A model generated the notes under the pieces. That model was not told where the DNA came from. It saw only the letters and a program-made list of their open reading frames with translations, and made no database searches. Below, in pieces: positions 26,252 to 39,600 of a stretch of DNA of 64,000 nucleotides; position 1 is the first letter of the stretch; each line of letters begins with the position of its first letter. Position numbers and translations under genes: made by a program. The DNA is from Epinephelus fuscoguttatus (Eukaryota > Chordata > Actinopteri > Perciformes > Serranidae): the NCBI RefSeq assembly GCF_011397635.1, contig NC_064752.1:3541501-3605500 (forward strand). Reading direction: 5' to 3'.

Positions 26252-28427
26252 AAGCCCTGTTTCCACCGAGCAGTCCAGAACAGTTCAGTTCAGTCGCATA
26301 GTTTCTGTTCCCACGGGCCTTGTCTGTGTTGTTTGGCTCTTTGTGTTCGTGTTGTTTCTCGTCTTGTGTACATCCAGTTGAGCAAAAAACATCTACAGCT
26401 GGCACGATCTCCTTAGAATAGGAATTTGTCACGAGCGGAGTTTTACAGCTGAGTTTCTTCGCTCACACAACATTCTGGTGGATATAGCGAGAAGCCCCGG
26501 CTCTCCCTGCATCACCATCCCCACGGGGAAGAAGCAAAGGCAACGCCATGAGAAGAAGCGGCGGTGAGGCTGCAGGGCTGGCGTGCTACTCAGGCTACGG
26601 AGGCCGCCGCTCCCCAGCCTTTTTCTTACCAACGCCAGATCGCTCGCCAACAAGATGGATGAACTGAGGCTACAGATTACATCCAACAACATCGTAAAGA
26701 ACAGCTCCATTCTGCTGATCACAGAGACCTGGCTTCAGTTATCCATCCCGGACTCTGCTATCGAGCTAGCAGGCAACACCGCACAGCGTTATGACAGGAC
26801 ATTGGACTCCGGTAAGAGCAAAGGAGGGGGGCTCTGTATGTACATCAACAACACCTGGTGTACTAACACAGTGATGGTTGACAGTCACTGCTCCCCTGAC
26901 ATGGAGTATATGACAGAGTTCATTGTAGTCATAATTACAGTTGTGTACATTCCACCAGATGCTAATGCTAACTAGGCTGTTGGACTTCTACATGTCAGCA
27001 GAGCATATATCCTGACTCTGTGCACATCATAGCAGGGGGCTTTAGTCATGTGGATTTGAAGGCAGTGTTCCCCAAATTACACCAGCATGTTAAGTATGCT
27101 ACTAGAGGAGCTAACACACTGGACAAGGTCTACTCTAACATCAAGCTGGGCTACAGGGCTAGACGACTACCGCGCCTGGGCCAGTCTGACCACATGTCCC
27201 TGCTTTTAATCCCTGCATATGCCCCCCTCAGGAAAACTGCTACTACCATTACAAAGACTGTCAAGACTTGGCCGAAAGGTGCCTCTCAGCAGCTGCAGGA
27301 CCCCTTTGACAGGACCAACTGGGATGTTTTTGAACACACAGACCCGGAGGTGTTCACAGGCAGTGTTTTATGTTACATGAAGAGCTGCATAGACACTGTT
27401 ACAGTGGTCTACCCCAACCAGAAGTCCTGGATGACCCAGGAGGTCCAGCAGCTGTTGAAGGAGAGGAATACCGCCTTCAGGTCTGGCAACAGGGCTCTCT
27501 ACAGCACGGCCTGAGCTAACCTGAAGAGAGGCATCAGAGAGGCAAAGTCAGACTACAGGAGGAGAATTGAAGACCACCTGGACAGCAACAACAGCAGTCA
27601 GGTGCAGCAAGGTGTCCAGCATCTCACCAACTACAGGACCAACCTTGGAGCTGCTGAAGGTGACGCCGCGCTGAACCTCTTATTTACCTACTTTGAGGTG
27701 CAGCCACCACAGGCTCCATGGTCCACACAGCCCCACCCTCACAGTTGAGGAACATGACGTCAGGCTGACACTGCGGGCTGTCTACCTGAGGAAGGCTGCT
27801 GTACCCAACGGTGTCAGCTGGCTGGAGTCTTCACCAGGATTTTCAACCAGTCCCTGTCACAGTCCACAGTTCCAACCTGTAATCCCCCTGCCTTAAGAAA
27901 CCCCAAATTTCCAGCCTCAACGACTATTGGCCAGTTGCACTCACTCCAGTAGTGATGAAGTGCTTCGAAAAACTGGTCCAGGGTTACATCACATCACATC
28001 ACTCCTGCCCCGTAGTTTTGACCCCAACCAGTTTGCTTATAGAGCTAACAGGTCTACAGAGGATGCTGTAGCCACTGTCCCACCTGGAACGGCCCGGGAG
28101 CTATGTGCAGCTGCTCTTTGTGGACTACAGCTCCACGTTTAACACCATCCTCCCCCACAAACTGGTGGACAAACTGGGGTACCTGGGACTTCCACATTCC
28201 ACCTGCATGTGGATAAGCAGCTTCCTGTCCAGTTGCAGTCAGGGGGTTAGAGTGGGTCACCATACATCATACAAATCCAGTGAGTGCTGGACGGAGCAGT
28301 GAGTGACAACAACCCCGCCCACATTTAAGAGGACTGTCTGAACAGACCGAGGGTCTAGGTACCATGTCTGAAGGGTCACTCTTGGTTCCATACTGAAAGT
28401 GTTTGGTGGAAACGAAGCTTTAGATTC
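26252..28427 (-). mobile_element. TIR DNA transposon M3, split by a nested LINE
   Basis: The left end AGCCCTGTTTCCACCGAGCA and the right end (reverse complement AGCTTCGTTTCCACCAAACA) are inverted repeats flanked by TTA on both sides. The right part 28262-28427 is the reverse complement of 44088-44240 (shared AGTGCTGGACGGAGCAGTGA and GGTCTAGGTACCATGTCTGA). A LINE fragment interrupts it from about 26430 to 28260. A 3-bp TTA target site would suit PIF/Harbinger, but superfamily is not proven. Confidence 0.7.
26430..28260 (+). mobile_element. truncated, frameshifted CR1/Rex-like LINE (endonuclease + partial RT)
   Basis: Plus-strand pieces in successive frames read as an APE endonuclease: LFLTNARSLANKMDELRLQI, LLITETWLQLSIPDSA, VVYIPPDANAN, then HIIAGGFSHVDLKAVFPKLH and LGQSDHMSLLLIPAYAPL. 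A reverse transcriptase follows: [19 protein letters not shown] and LLFVDYSSTFNTILPHKLVD, ending VRVGHHTS. The catalytic F/YADD box and 3' end are absent, and there are several stops and frameshifts, so it cannot move. The style fits teleost CR1/Rex1-Babar elements; clade assignment is tentative. Confidence 0.85.
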
Positions 28428-28429
28428 AT

Positions 28430-29090
28430 GGTTTACTGCTTACGTCCTGACTGCAGACAAACACACTCCTCGCACTGAACACGGCTGTTTAGTGACAGCG
28501 ATTAACCAGCTGCAGGTTAGCATGAACCGAATAGAGTCATGTGATGACATCAGGCTCCATCTGTGTTGTTTCTTAACTACACGTCAGTATTTTGGTGCCT
28601 TGACTCTGACAGTAAGAAACATGGCCCGTGAGCTGCAGCTGAATCTTTATTTTTTTCAGAATTAGTTAAAAGACGTAGACAATCAGCTGAGCTGGACCTT
28701 CGTCACTGATGATGAAGATAAACAGAGGGTTTGTTACAGTACTCATCATTTCTCATTCATGAAACGTGACAGAATGAATTTGTGTGTAAACTGTTCACAG
28801 ATGGAAATTTCTTCATCAACATGTTAGCAGTTCTGATCTTTTCATAGGAACTGATAAAATCTACAGCTGCATCTGACTGCTCGTCGTGCCTGTGTCAGCA
28901 AGATACTGCACAGAAATGTTGTTATTGTCATTATTAGAAGTCACAGTTTTAGTTTACATTGTGCTCTGTTATGTTCAAGTCATTAGTCTCATGACGGCTT
29001 ATTTATGTTTACAATCAGTATCACACCCGGGTTTACACACACACACGCACACTCTCGTGTGCATGTGTGTGTGTGTAAACAGTCATCAGT
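28430..29090. other. intergenic, no feature recognised
   Basis: Unique-looking sequence. A short CA/GT inverted stretch (ACACACACACGCACAC...GTGTGTGTGTG) lies at 29036-29077. Confidence 0.5.
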
Positions 29091-29104
29091 GTGTGTTGTG
29101 TGAT

Positions 29105-30130
29105 GAGCGAGTCTCAGAGTCATCATACTCAGAGTCATCATCCTCAGCAGTCATCATCCTCAGCAGTCATCATCCTCAGCAGTCATCAGCCTCAGAGTCA
29201 TCATCCTCAGCAGTCATCATCCTCAGAGTCATCAGCCTCAGCAGTCATCATCCTCAGCAGTCATCATCCTCAGAGTCATCAGCCTCAGCAGTCATCATCC
29301 TCAGAGTCATCAGCCTCAGCAGTCATCAGCCTCAGAGTCATCATCCTCAGCAGTCATCATCCTCAGAGTCATCATCCTCAGCAGTCATCATCCTCAGCAG
29401 TCATCATCCTCAGCAGTCATCATACTCAGAGTCATCATACTCAGAGTCATCATCCTCAGCAGTCATCATCCTCAGCAGTCATCATCCTCAGCAGTCATCA
29501 TCCTCAGCAGTCATCAGCCTCAGAGTCATCAGCCTCAGCAGTCATCAGCCTCAGAGTCATCATCCTCAGCAAGTCATCATCCTCAGAGTCATCAGCCTCA
29601 GCAGTCATCAGCCTCAGAGTCATCATCCTCAGCAAGTCATCATCCTCAGAGTCATCAGCCTCAGCAGTCATCAGCCTCAGCAGTCATCAGCCTCAGAGTC
29701 ATCATACTCAGAGTCATCATACTCAGAGTCATCATCCTCAGCAGTCATCATCCTCAGCAGTCATCATCCTCAGCAGTCATCAGCCTCAGAGTCATCATAC
29801 TCAGAGTCATCATCCTCAGCAGTCATCATCCTCAGCAGTCATCATCCTCAGAGTCATCATCCTCAGCAGTCATCATCCTCAGCAGTCATCATCCTCAGAG
29901 TCATCATACTCAGAGTCATCATCCTCAGCAGTCATCATCCTCAGCAGTCATCATCCTCAGCAGTCATCAGCCTCAGAGTCATCAGCCTCAGCAGTCATCA
30001 GCCTCAGAGTCATCATCCTCAGCAAGTCATCATCCTCAGAGTCATCAGCCTCAGCAGTCATCAGCCTCAGAGTCATCATCGTCAGCAGTCATCATCCTCA
30101 GCAGTCATCAGCCTCAGCAGTCATCAGCCA
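29105..30130. repeat. 1.0 kb minisatellite of 15-17 bp units
   Basis: Units CCTCAGCAGTCATCAT (16), CCTCAGAGTCATCAT (15) and a 17-bp form with CAGCAAGTCATC, in irregular order, with CAT/CAG/TAC variants. Open frames of 431 and 352 codons (Ser/His/Gln/Ile) are artefacts of stop-free units. Confidence 0.96.
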
Positions 30131-30139
30131 CCACCGGTG

Positions 30140-30693
30140 TCTGGATTAAGCCGAATGTTTGCAGGTTTTTTTGTGCAGTGAAAGAAGCTTGTGTCACCTT
30201 CTTCACCCCTGGTGAGTTTGACTGGAGATAAATAATAATGAACACATGACTCAGCTGGTCGAAGACCTCTGAAATAAAATGATTTATCATTAGAGATCAC
30301 CTGGCGTAACCTTCAGAAAGAGGTGAAACTCTGTGAACTGGTCTCTTCGTATGTACGAGGATGAGTCTGTTGGTTCTTGTCAGTATTCGTAAGTGTTTTA
30401 ATAATTCTACGTGTTACTGTAAATCTTTTATGGTTTTTATTGTGTCGTTGTTCAGCTCTAACTTTTTCTGTATGCTGCTGTCTTGGTCAGGTCTCCAGTG
30501 ATCTCAGCAGGACTTAGCTGCTTAAAAATGGGTTCAATAATAAATAAATACATTATTATTATTATTATTATTATTATTGTTACAAGGAGAAGAGTGTGAA
30601 AAGCTAAATGTGTTTGAAGATTTTTACCTTAATCACATGAACATGAGCTGCTCAGTTGATGGCAGGAAACTCTCAGATGGCAGCTCAGGTTAC

Positions 30694-30730
<37 letters not shown>

Positions 30731-31080
30731 CAGTCATCAGTGTGTGTTGTGTGATGAGCGGCTGACAGGAAGGGTGTGTGTCGCTGACGCCTTTCATCTG
30801 GAAACTCAGGATTTAGGAAGAGGAAACTGCAAACACTCATTTCTACCTGTCGATGGTCTTTGATGTCTCACATCCGACTGAACGTGAGTCAGAGCGTAGA
30901 TTCACACCTGATCTGAAAACACCTCGTCTCCTTGTCTCCGCCTCTCCTCATCTCCTCGTCTCCTTGTCACCTCATCGATAACTCTCTATCACACCGTGTG
31001 GTTTTAAAACATTTTGTGTTCTTACGGTCGGTCATTTAATGAACCCAAACGTGGCGTGTTTGTTCCTGGTCTCGTTACCT
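30140..31080. other. intergenic with short SSRs
   Basis: (ATT)n at 30550-30579 and (GT)n at 30694-30728. The sequence after the second, AAACAGTCATCAGTGTGTGTTGTG, repeats 29078-29101, so a small segment is duplicated around the minisatellite. Confidence 0.6.
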
Positions 31081-31089
31081 GACGTCCTG

Positions 31090-31192
31090 TCACACCTGGA
31101 GGGGCGGAGCTCCAGGGAGTAAAGCCGGGTAAAGCTTCAGTGTTTCATCGTGCAGCCTCAGACAGGAGGACACACGGCAGCAGCGTCTGAAG
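31090..31192 (+). promoter_or_regulatory. possible promoter and 5' non-coding exon (candidate for ascl5)
   Basis: GGAGGGGCGGAGCTCC is followed by a non-repetitive stretch ending CAGCGTCTGAAG/GTGAGACA, a good donor. Nearest matching acceptor-like site before ascl5 is GTGTCTCTGCAG at 41077-41088. Purely positional inference; an isolated CpG/GC box near a chance GT is equally possible. Confidence 0.25.
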
Positions 31193-31454
31193 GTGAGACA
31201 AAGACAACACAGCATGACTTCACACCTCATCATGTCTCATGTTTTTTACACTGCAGAGCGCATGTTCATATTTCTGTGTTTCATCTGAGAAAAGCTTCAG
31301 TCGTCACTTTGATCGGTTTTGATCTCTCACTGTTTATGACTCTAATAACTCAACAAAAACCAGCGGTGAACATCAGTAGGTTGTTGAATGTTTCAGTCTC
31401 ATACTTTGTCATAGTTTTAGGTCACTGTACATTTACTGCTAAATACAATCAATA

Positions 31455-32046
31455 ATCAATGATGGTTTATTATTATTATTATTATTATAGATTAAATAGT
31501 CATTCAAATGAGCTCCAACTTAACAAGCCGCAACATGAATGCATCAAGTGTTAAAAAACAATTATATCATATATATTATTCTGCAGTGGGTCGTTCAATC
31601 AGTACTAACCCTCCACATGATCATCTGTATCAGGATTACATCAATGATTTCCTGCTCTGATAATCAATAAGTGGTCATTTCACACTTTAACTTCAAACAG
31701 AAGTGTATGAGCTGTAGTTTATGTTCCTGTGACGGGAAGACAGGCTGATTTAATTTTGCACAGCTCCGACTGGACTGAATCAAAATGACATCACAGCTGT
31801 TAACACAACACACACACACACACACACACACACACCAACATCAGCTGTGACTCTTCATACCTGCTGACATCAGCTGTGAACAGCACAGAGACTTCCTGCC
31901 CCCACGTCACCTGCACTACAGGTAAATATCATAAATACAAAGACGTGAAGGTGAAATGACTTTTAATCAGTCAGGTCGAGTGTTACTGTGTAACTCTGGT
32001 TTATGAGAGAGGTGTTTAAACTACACTGCAGACTCAAGTCTCTACC

Positions 32047-32090
<44 letters not shown>

Positions 32091-32240
32091 GGTGTAAAGT
32101 AATCAAGTAGTAATACTTTGTAACAGTACTCAAGTATATTTTGGGAGTATCTGTACTTCACATGAGTTTTTACGTTTCTTCCAACTTTCATTTTACTCCG
32201 AAACATTTCCCCAAGAACTTTAGTTACTTACTGCAAAACA
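31455..32240 (+). mobile_element. fragments of MITE family M2
   Basis: 31455-31640 (ATTATTATTATAGATTAAAT, GAGCTCCAAC, ATATTATTCTGCAGTGGG) resembles the interior, and 32090-32240 (AGTGGTGTAAAGTAATCAAG, TACTCAAGTATATTTTGG) resembles the terminus, of a very common teleost MITE beginning AGTGGTGGAAAGTAAC. (CA)n tracts lie at 31807-31833 and 32047-32088. Confidence 0.6.
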
Positions 32241-32250
32241 GCCTCAGCCT

Positions 32251-33075
32251 GACCAGGAATTTATACTTCCGCGTTGAATCGACACCGTAGCTACGCCGTA
32301 GGCTCCACGTCAACGGAGAGCTTACCCTGCAACCTACGCTGTAGCCTGACGTGCACCTCCTCAGAGATGTAACTCCACGTCACAGTGACGCAGACCTCCT
32401 GTCTGTCTCTGTGAGCTGAAACCATTTCCCTCAGTGGAAACAAAGCTTTGATTTACTTTAATTTTACAGATAAGAAACAATAAATTGTGAAGACAATAAA
32501 GCCTCCACACACTGTGTGTGATTTACCCTGGCTGAAATATGAGCAGAGCAAATCTCTGCTAGCTGCTAGGCTAATTTATACAATGTAAAATGCAATAGGC
32601 TTGTACTAATAACGTTAGCATGTTGTATTTGTTTGGAAAACGTGTTTAGTATAAGACAGTCGTTTTGTCAGTGAACCCTGTGAGCTGTAATGGAGCTGAA
32701 TTTGTAACGTTACCTGTCTTACATGTTGATGACCGTCTCGCTTTGCTGCGTGAAAAAAACCTGCTCAGTGCTGTCTCATAAGAATGCTTGGAGGCTCCGC
32801 ATCCACCGTGCTGACACGAGAATGTATGACAGGGAGCGTTTGAAAACTGGTGATAAACAGCTGACGTTTGAACATCATAGTCATGATGTTAAACGCAACC
32901 TAGCGCATGTTTAATGAAATGTAAATTCTTATTTCAATGTAAATTCGATAGTGCATATTTGACCATTTCTTCTATGAAATTTTTGGGGACGTTCAGCCTC
33001 CCTTGTTGTCTCAGAGCAATCGCCCCAGGCACCACAGTGTAGGCTCTGCTGCACAACTATAAATCCTGCTTGAGC
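32251..33075 (+). mobile_element. MITE family M1, most complete copy
   Basis: The left end CAGGAATTTATACTTCCG and the right end (reverse complement GCAGGATTTATAGTTGTG) are inverted. Flanks CTCAGCCT and CTGAGCCT could be an 8-bp target duplication (7 of 8), as for hAT. The interior matches the copies at 3055, 6975, 14231 and 33240. About 820 bp, no transposase. Confidence 0.8.
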
Positions 33076-33239
33076 CTGAGCCTGATGGTGTGGGTTTGTG
33101 TTCAGATGAAAATGTCCTCCGTCGTCAGAAAAACAGTTTAGTAACTAGGGCCGTAGTCTCCTGGTCAACTAGTTGATTATTTGGTCGCTAAGGTTAAGTT
33201 ACCTGTGAAAATGCTGTTGTTTTTGTCAGAAAGTTGGAC

Positions 33240-33668
33240 TCACCCACCCTCACGCTCAGTGTTGTGGTGACGCAGACCTCCTGTCTGTCTCTGTGAGCTG
33301 AAACCATTTCCCTCAGTGGAAACAAAGCTTGTATTTACTGTATTTCACAGATAAGCAACAATAAATTGTGAAGACAGTAAAGCCTCCGCTAAAATAGCAT
33401 TTTAAGTCTTGTTTGTGATTTATCCTGGCTGAAATATGAGCAGAGAAAATCTCCGCTCGTTGCTAGGCTAATGTATACAATGTAAAATGCCATAGGCTGA
33501 CGTTTTGAATTACTTTGTGTACGAATTGTGCTCTACAAATAAACTTGCCTTGCCTTGCCTAATAATGTTAGCATGTTGTATTGGTGGGGGAAATGTGTCT
33601 GTAATGCTGCGAGTTATAGTGAAGCTGATTTGTGTACTTATGTTTGAAATTGTCTCTATTAAGCCATG
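33240..33668 (+). mobile_element. MITE family M1 copy leading into the giant array, with a nested retroposon tail
   Basis: GACGCAGACCTCCTGTCTG, AATATGAGCAGAGAAAATCTC and AATGCCATAGGCT match M1. At 33499-33560 the copy is interrupted by TGTGCTCTACAAATAAAC plus (TTGCC)n, a retroposon 3' tail; M1 resumes with AATAATGTTAGCATGTTG. It ends GTCTCTATTAAGCCATGTTT, where the 11-bp array begins. Confidence 0.8.
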
Positions 33669-36600
33669 TTTAATGTGTGTTTAATGTGTTTAATGCGTGT
33701 TTAATGTGTGTTCAATGTGTTTAATGCGTGTTTGTGTGTTTAATGTGTTTAATGCATGTTTAATGTGTGTTTAATGTGTTTTTAATGTGTGTTTAATGTG
33801 TTTTTAATATGTGTTTAATGTGAGTTTCATGCGTATTTAATGTGTGTTCAATGTGAGTTTAATACATGTTTAATGTGTGTTTAATGTGTTTAATGTGTGC
33901 TTTATGTCAGATTAATGTGTTTAATGTGTGTTTACTGTGAGTTTGTGTGTTTAATGTGTTTAATGTGCGTTTACTGTGTGTTAATGTGTGTTTACTGTGT
34001 GTTTAATGTGTTTAATGTGTGTTTAATGTGTGTTTACTGTGTTTAATGTGTGTTTAATGTGTTTAATGATAGTTTAATGTGTTTTTAATGTGTGTTTAAT
34101 GTGTTAAATGCGTATTTAATGTGTGTTTAATGTGGTTAATGTGTTTAATGAGAGTTTAATGTGTGTTTAATGTGTGTTTAATGTGAGTTTCATGCGTATT
34201 TAATGCGTATTCAATGTGAGTTTGATGCTTGTTTAATGTGTGTTTAATGTGTTTAATGTGTGTTTAATGTGTGTTTAATGTGTTTACTGTGTTTAATGTG
34301 TTTAATGAGAGTTTAATGTGTTTTTAATGTGTGTTTAATGTGTGTTTAATGTGTTTAATGAGAATTTAATGTGTTTTTAATGTGTGTTTAATGTGAGTTT
34401 CATGCGTATTTAATGTGTGTTCAATGTGAGTTTGATGCATGTTTAATGTGTTTATTGTGTTTAATGTGTGTTTAATGTGTCTAATGTGTGTTTACTGTGA
34501 GTTTAATGTGTGTTTAATGTGAGTTTCATGCGTATTTAATGTGTGTTCAATGTGAGTTTAATGCATGTTTAATGTGTGTTTAATGTGTTTAATGTGTGTT
34601 TAATGTGAGATTAATGTGTTTAATGTGTGTTTACTGTGTCTAATGTGTGTTTACTGTGAGTTTAATGTGTGTTTAATCTGTGTTTAATCTGTGTTTACTG
34701 TGTTTACTGTGTTAATGTGTGTTTACTGTGTGTTTAATGTGTTTAATGTGTGTTTAAAGTGTTTAATGTGAGTTTAATGCGCGTTTAATGTGTGTTTAAT
34801 GTGTTTAATGTGTGTTTAATGTGTGTTTACTGTGTTTAATGTGTGTTTAATGTGTTTAATGTGTGTTTACTGTGTGTTTAATGTGTTTAATGTGACTTTA
34901 ATGTGTTTAATGTGTGTAATGTGTTTTTAATGTGAGTTTCATGCGTATTTAATGTGTGTTCAATGTGAGTTTAATATATGTTTAATGTGTGTTTAATGTG
35001 TTTAATGTGTGCTTAATGTGTTTTTAATGTGTTTAATGTGTGTTTACTGTGAGTTTAATGTGTGTTTAATGTGTTTAATGTGTGTTTAATGTGTTTAATG
35101 TGAGTTTAATGCGCGTTTAATGTGTGTTTAATGTGTTTAATGTGTGTTTAATGTGTGTTTACTGTGTTTAATGTGTGTTTAATGTGTTTAATGTGTGTTT
35201 ACTGTGTGTTTAATGTGTTTAATGTGACTTTAATGTGTTTAATGTGTTTTTAATGAGTTTCATGCGTATTTAATGTGTGTTCAATGTGAGTTTAATATAT
35301 GTTTAATGTGTGTTTAATGTGTTTAATGTGTGCTTAATGTGTTTTTAATGTGTTTAATGTGTGTTTACTGTGAGTTTAATGTGTGTTTAATGTGTTTAAT
35401 GTGCGTTTACTGTGTGTTAATGTGTGTTTACTGTGTGTTTAATGTGTGTTTACTGTGTTTAATATGTGCTTAATGTGTTTTTAATGTGTTTAATGTGTGT
35501 TTCCTGTGTTTAATGTGTGTTTACTGTGAGTTTAATGTGTGTTTAATGTGTTTAATGTGCGTTTACTGTGTGTTTAATGTGTGTTTAATGTGTTTAATGT
35601 GTTTAATGAGAGTTTAATGTGTTTTTAATGTGTGTTTACTGTGTGTTTAATGTGTTTAATGCGTGTTTAATGTGTGTTTGTTTAATGTGTTTAATGAGAG
35701 TTTAATGTGTTTTTAATGTGTTTAATGTGTGTTTAATGTGAGTTTGATGCATGTTTAATGTGTTTAATGTGTTTACTGTGTCTAATGTGTGTTTACTGTG
35801 AGTTTAATGTGTGTTGAATGTGTTTACTGTGTTAATGTGTGTTTAATGTGAGTTTCATGCGTATTTAATGTGTGTTCAATGTGAGTTTAATGCATGTTTA
35901 ATGTGTGTTTAATGTGTTTAATGTGTGCTTAATGTGAGATTAATGTGTTTAATGTGTGTTTATTGTGTTTAATGTGTTTACTGTGAGTTTAATGTGTGTT
36001 TAATGTGTTTAATGTGCGTTTACTGTGTGTTAATGTGTGTTTAATGTGTTTGTGTGTTGTTTAATGTCTTTAATGAGAGTTTAATGTGTTTTTAATGTGT
36101 GTTTAGTGTTTAATGTGAGTTTCATGCGTATTAATGTGTGTTCAATGTGAGTTTAATGCATGTGTAATGTGTGTTTAATGTGTGTTTACTGTGTGTTTAA
36201 TGTGAGTTTAATGTGTGTTTAATGTTTGTTTAATGTGCGTTTCATGTGAGTTTAATGTGTGTTTAATGTGTGTTGTTTAATGTGCGTTTAATGTGAGTTT
36301 AATGTGTTTAATGTGCGTTTAATGTGAGTTTAATGTGTTTAATGTGCATTTAATGTGAGTTTATTGTGTGTTTAATGTGTTTGATGTGTGTTTAATGTGA
36401 TTAATGTGCTTTTAATGTGTTTATTGTGTGTTTAATGTGAGATTAATGTGTGTTTAATGTATGTTTAATGTGTTTAATGTGTGTGTAATGTGACTTTAAT
36501 GTGTGTTTAATGTGTGTTTAATGTGTTTAATGTGTGTTAATGTCAGTTTAATGTGTGTTTAATGTGAGTTTAATGCGTGTTTAATGTGTGTTAATGTCAG

Positions 36601-39600
36601 TTTAATGCGTGTTTGTGTGTTTAATGTGCGTTTAATGTGTGTTTAATGTGTGTTGTTTAATGTGCGTTTAATGTGAGTTTAATGTGTGTTTACTGTGTGT
36701 TTAATGTGTGTTTAATGCATGTTTAATGTGTGTTTACTGTGTGTTTAATGTGTGTTTAATGTGTTTAATGTGTGCTTAATGTGAGATTAATGTGTTTAAT
36801 GTGTGTTTATTGTGTTTAATGTGTTTACTGTGAGTTTAATGTGTGTTTAATGTGTTTAATGTGCGTTTACTGTGTGTTAATGTGTGTTTAATGTGTTTAA
36901 TGTGTGTTGTTTAATGTCTTTAATGAGAGTTGAATGTGTTTTTAATGTGTGTTTAGTGTTTAATGTGAGTTTCATGCGTATTAATGTGTGTTCAATGTGA
37001 GTTTAATGCATGTGTAATGTGTGTTTAATGTGTGTTTACTGTGTGTTTAATGTGAGTTTAATGTGTGTTTAAAGTTTGTTTAATGTGCGTTTCATGTGAG
37101 TTTAATGTGTGTTTAATGTGTGTTGTTTAATGTGCGTTTAATGTGAGTTTAATGTGTTTAATGTGCGTTTAATGTGAGTTTAATGTGTTTAATGTGCATT
37201 TAATGTGAGTTTATTGTGTGTTTAATGTGTTTGATGTGTGTTTAATGTGATTAATGTGCTTTTAATGTGTTTATTGTGTGTTTAATGTGAGATTAATGTG
37301 TGTTTAATGTATGTTTAATGTGTTTAATGTGTGTGTAATGTGACTTTAATGTGTGTTTAATGTGTGTTTAATGTGTTTAATGTGTGTTAATGTCAGTTTA
37401 ATGTGTGTTTAATGTGAGTTTAATGCGTGTTTAATGTGTGTTAATGTCAGTTTAATGCGTGTTTGTGTGTTTAATGTGCGTTTAATGTGTGTTTAATGTG
37501 TGTTGTTTAATGTGCGTTTAATGTGAGTTTAATGTGTGTTTACTGTGTGTTTAATGTGTGTTTAATGCATGTTTAATGTGTGTTTACTGTGTGTTTAATG
37601 TGTGTTTAATGTGTTTAATGCATGTTTACTGTGTGTTTAATGTGTGTTTAATGTGTGTTTAATGTGTTTAATGCGTGTTTAATGTGTGTTCAATGTGTTT
37701 AATGCGTTTGTGTGTTTAATGTATTTAATGCATGTTTAATGTGTCATTAATGTGTTTTTAATGTGTGTTTAATGTGTTCAATGTGAGTTTAATGCAGGTT
37801 TAATGTGTGTTTACTGTGTGTTTAATGTGTGTAATGTGTGTTTAATGTGTTTATTGTGTGTTTAATGTGAGATTAATGTGTGTTTAATGTGAGTTTAATG
37901 TGTGTTAATGTCAGTTTAATGCGTGTTTAATATGTGCTTAATGTGTGTTTAATGTGCGTTTAATGTGTGTTTAATGTGCGTTGTTTAATGTGCGTTTAAT
38001 GTGAGTTTAATGTGTGTTTACTGTGTGTTTAATGTGTTTAATGTGAGTTTAATGTGTGTTTTGCTGTGTGTTTAATGTGTTTAATGTGAGTTTAATGTGT
38101 TTAATGTGTGTTTAATGTGAGTTTAATGTGTTTAATGTGAGTTTAATGTGTGTTTACTGTGTGTTTAATGTGTTTAATGTGAGTTTAATGTGTTTAATGT
38201 GAGTTTAATGTGTGTTTACTGTGTGTTTAATGTGTTTAATGTGAGTTTAATGTGTTTAATGTGAGTTTAATGTGTGTTTACTTTGTGTTTAATGTGTTTA
38301 ATGTGAGTTTAATGTGTTTAATGTGTGTTTAATGTGAGTTTAATGCGTGTTTAATGTGTTTAATGTGTTTAATGTGTGTTTAATGTGTTACTGTGAGTTT
38401 AATGTGTGTTTAATGTGTTTAATGTGTGTTTTTAATGTGCTTTTAATGTGAGTTTAATGCGTGTTTAATGTGTGTTTAATGTGAGTTTAATGTGCGTTTA
38501 ATGTGAGTTTAATGTGTTTAATGTGAGTTTAATGTGTTTAATGTAAGTTTAATGTGTGTTTAATGTGTTTAATGTGAGTTTAATGCGTGTTTAATGTGTG
38601 TTGTTTAATGTGCGTTTAATGTGAGTTTAATGTGTGTTTACTTTGTGTTTAATGTGTTTAATGTGAGTTTAATGTGTTTAATGTGTGTTTAATGTGAGTT
38701 TAATGCGTGTTTAATGTGTGTTTAATGTGTGTTGTTTAATGTGCGTTTAATGTGAGTTTAATGTGTGTTTACTTTGTGTTTAATGTGTTTAATGTGGGTT
38801 TAATGTGTGTTTACTGTGTGTTTAATGTGCTTTTAATGTGAGTTTAATGTGAGTTTAATGCGTGTTTAATGTGTGTTTAATGTGTTTAATGTGCGTTTAA
38901 TGTGTTTAATGTAAGTTTAATGTGTGTTTAATGTGTTTAATGTGCGTTTAATGTGTTTAATGTGAGTTTAATGTGTGTTTACTGTGTGTTTAATGTGTTT
39001 AATGTGAGTTTAATGTGTGTTTACTGTGTGTTTAATGTGTTTAATGTGTGTTTAATGTGTTTAATGTGAGTTTAATGTGTTTAATGTGTGTTTAATGTGA
39101 GTTTAATGCGTGTTTAATGTGTGTTTAATGTGTGTTGTTTAATGTGCGTTTAATGTGAGTTTAATGTGTGTTTAATGTGTTTAATGTGTGTTTAATGTGT
39201 TACTGTGAGTTTAATGTGTGTTTAATGTGTTTAATGTGTGTTTTTAATGTGCTTTTAATGTGAGTTTAATGTGAGTTTAATGTGTGTTTACTGTGTGTTT
39301 AATGTGCTTTTAATGTGAGTTTAATGTGAGTTTAATGCGTGTTTAATGTGTGTTTAATGTGAGTTTAATGTGCGTTTAATGTGAGTTTAATGTGTTTAAT
39401 GTGAGTTTAATGTGTTTAATGTAAGTTTAATGTGTGTTTAATGTGTTTAATGTGAGTTTAATGCGTGTTTAATGTGTGTTTAATGTGTGTTGTTTAATGT
39501 GCGTTTAATGTGAGTTTAATGTGTGTTTACTTTGTGTTTAATGTGTTTAATGTGAGTTTAATGTGTTTAATGTGTGTTTAATGTGAGTTTAATGCGTGTT

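Noticed and set aside
28886-30181. 431-codon Ser/His/Gln/Ile open frame
   Set aside because: Translation of the 15-17 bp minisatellite, open in more than one frame.
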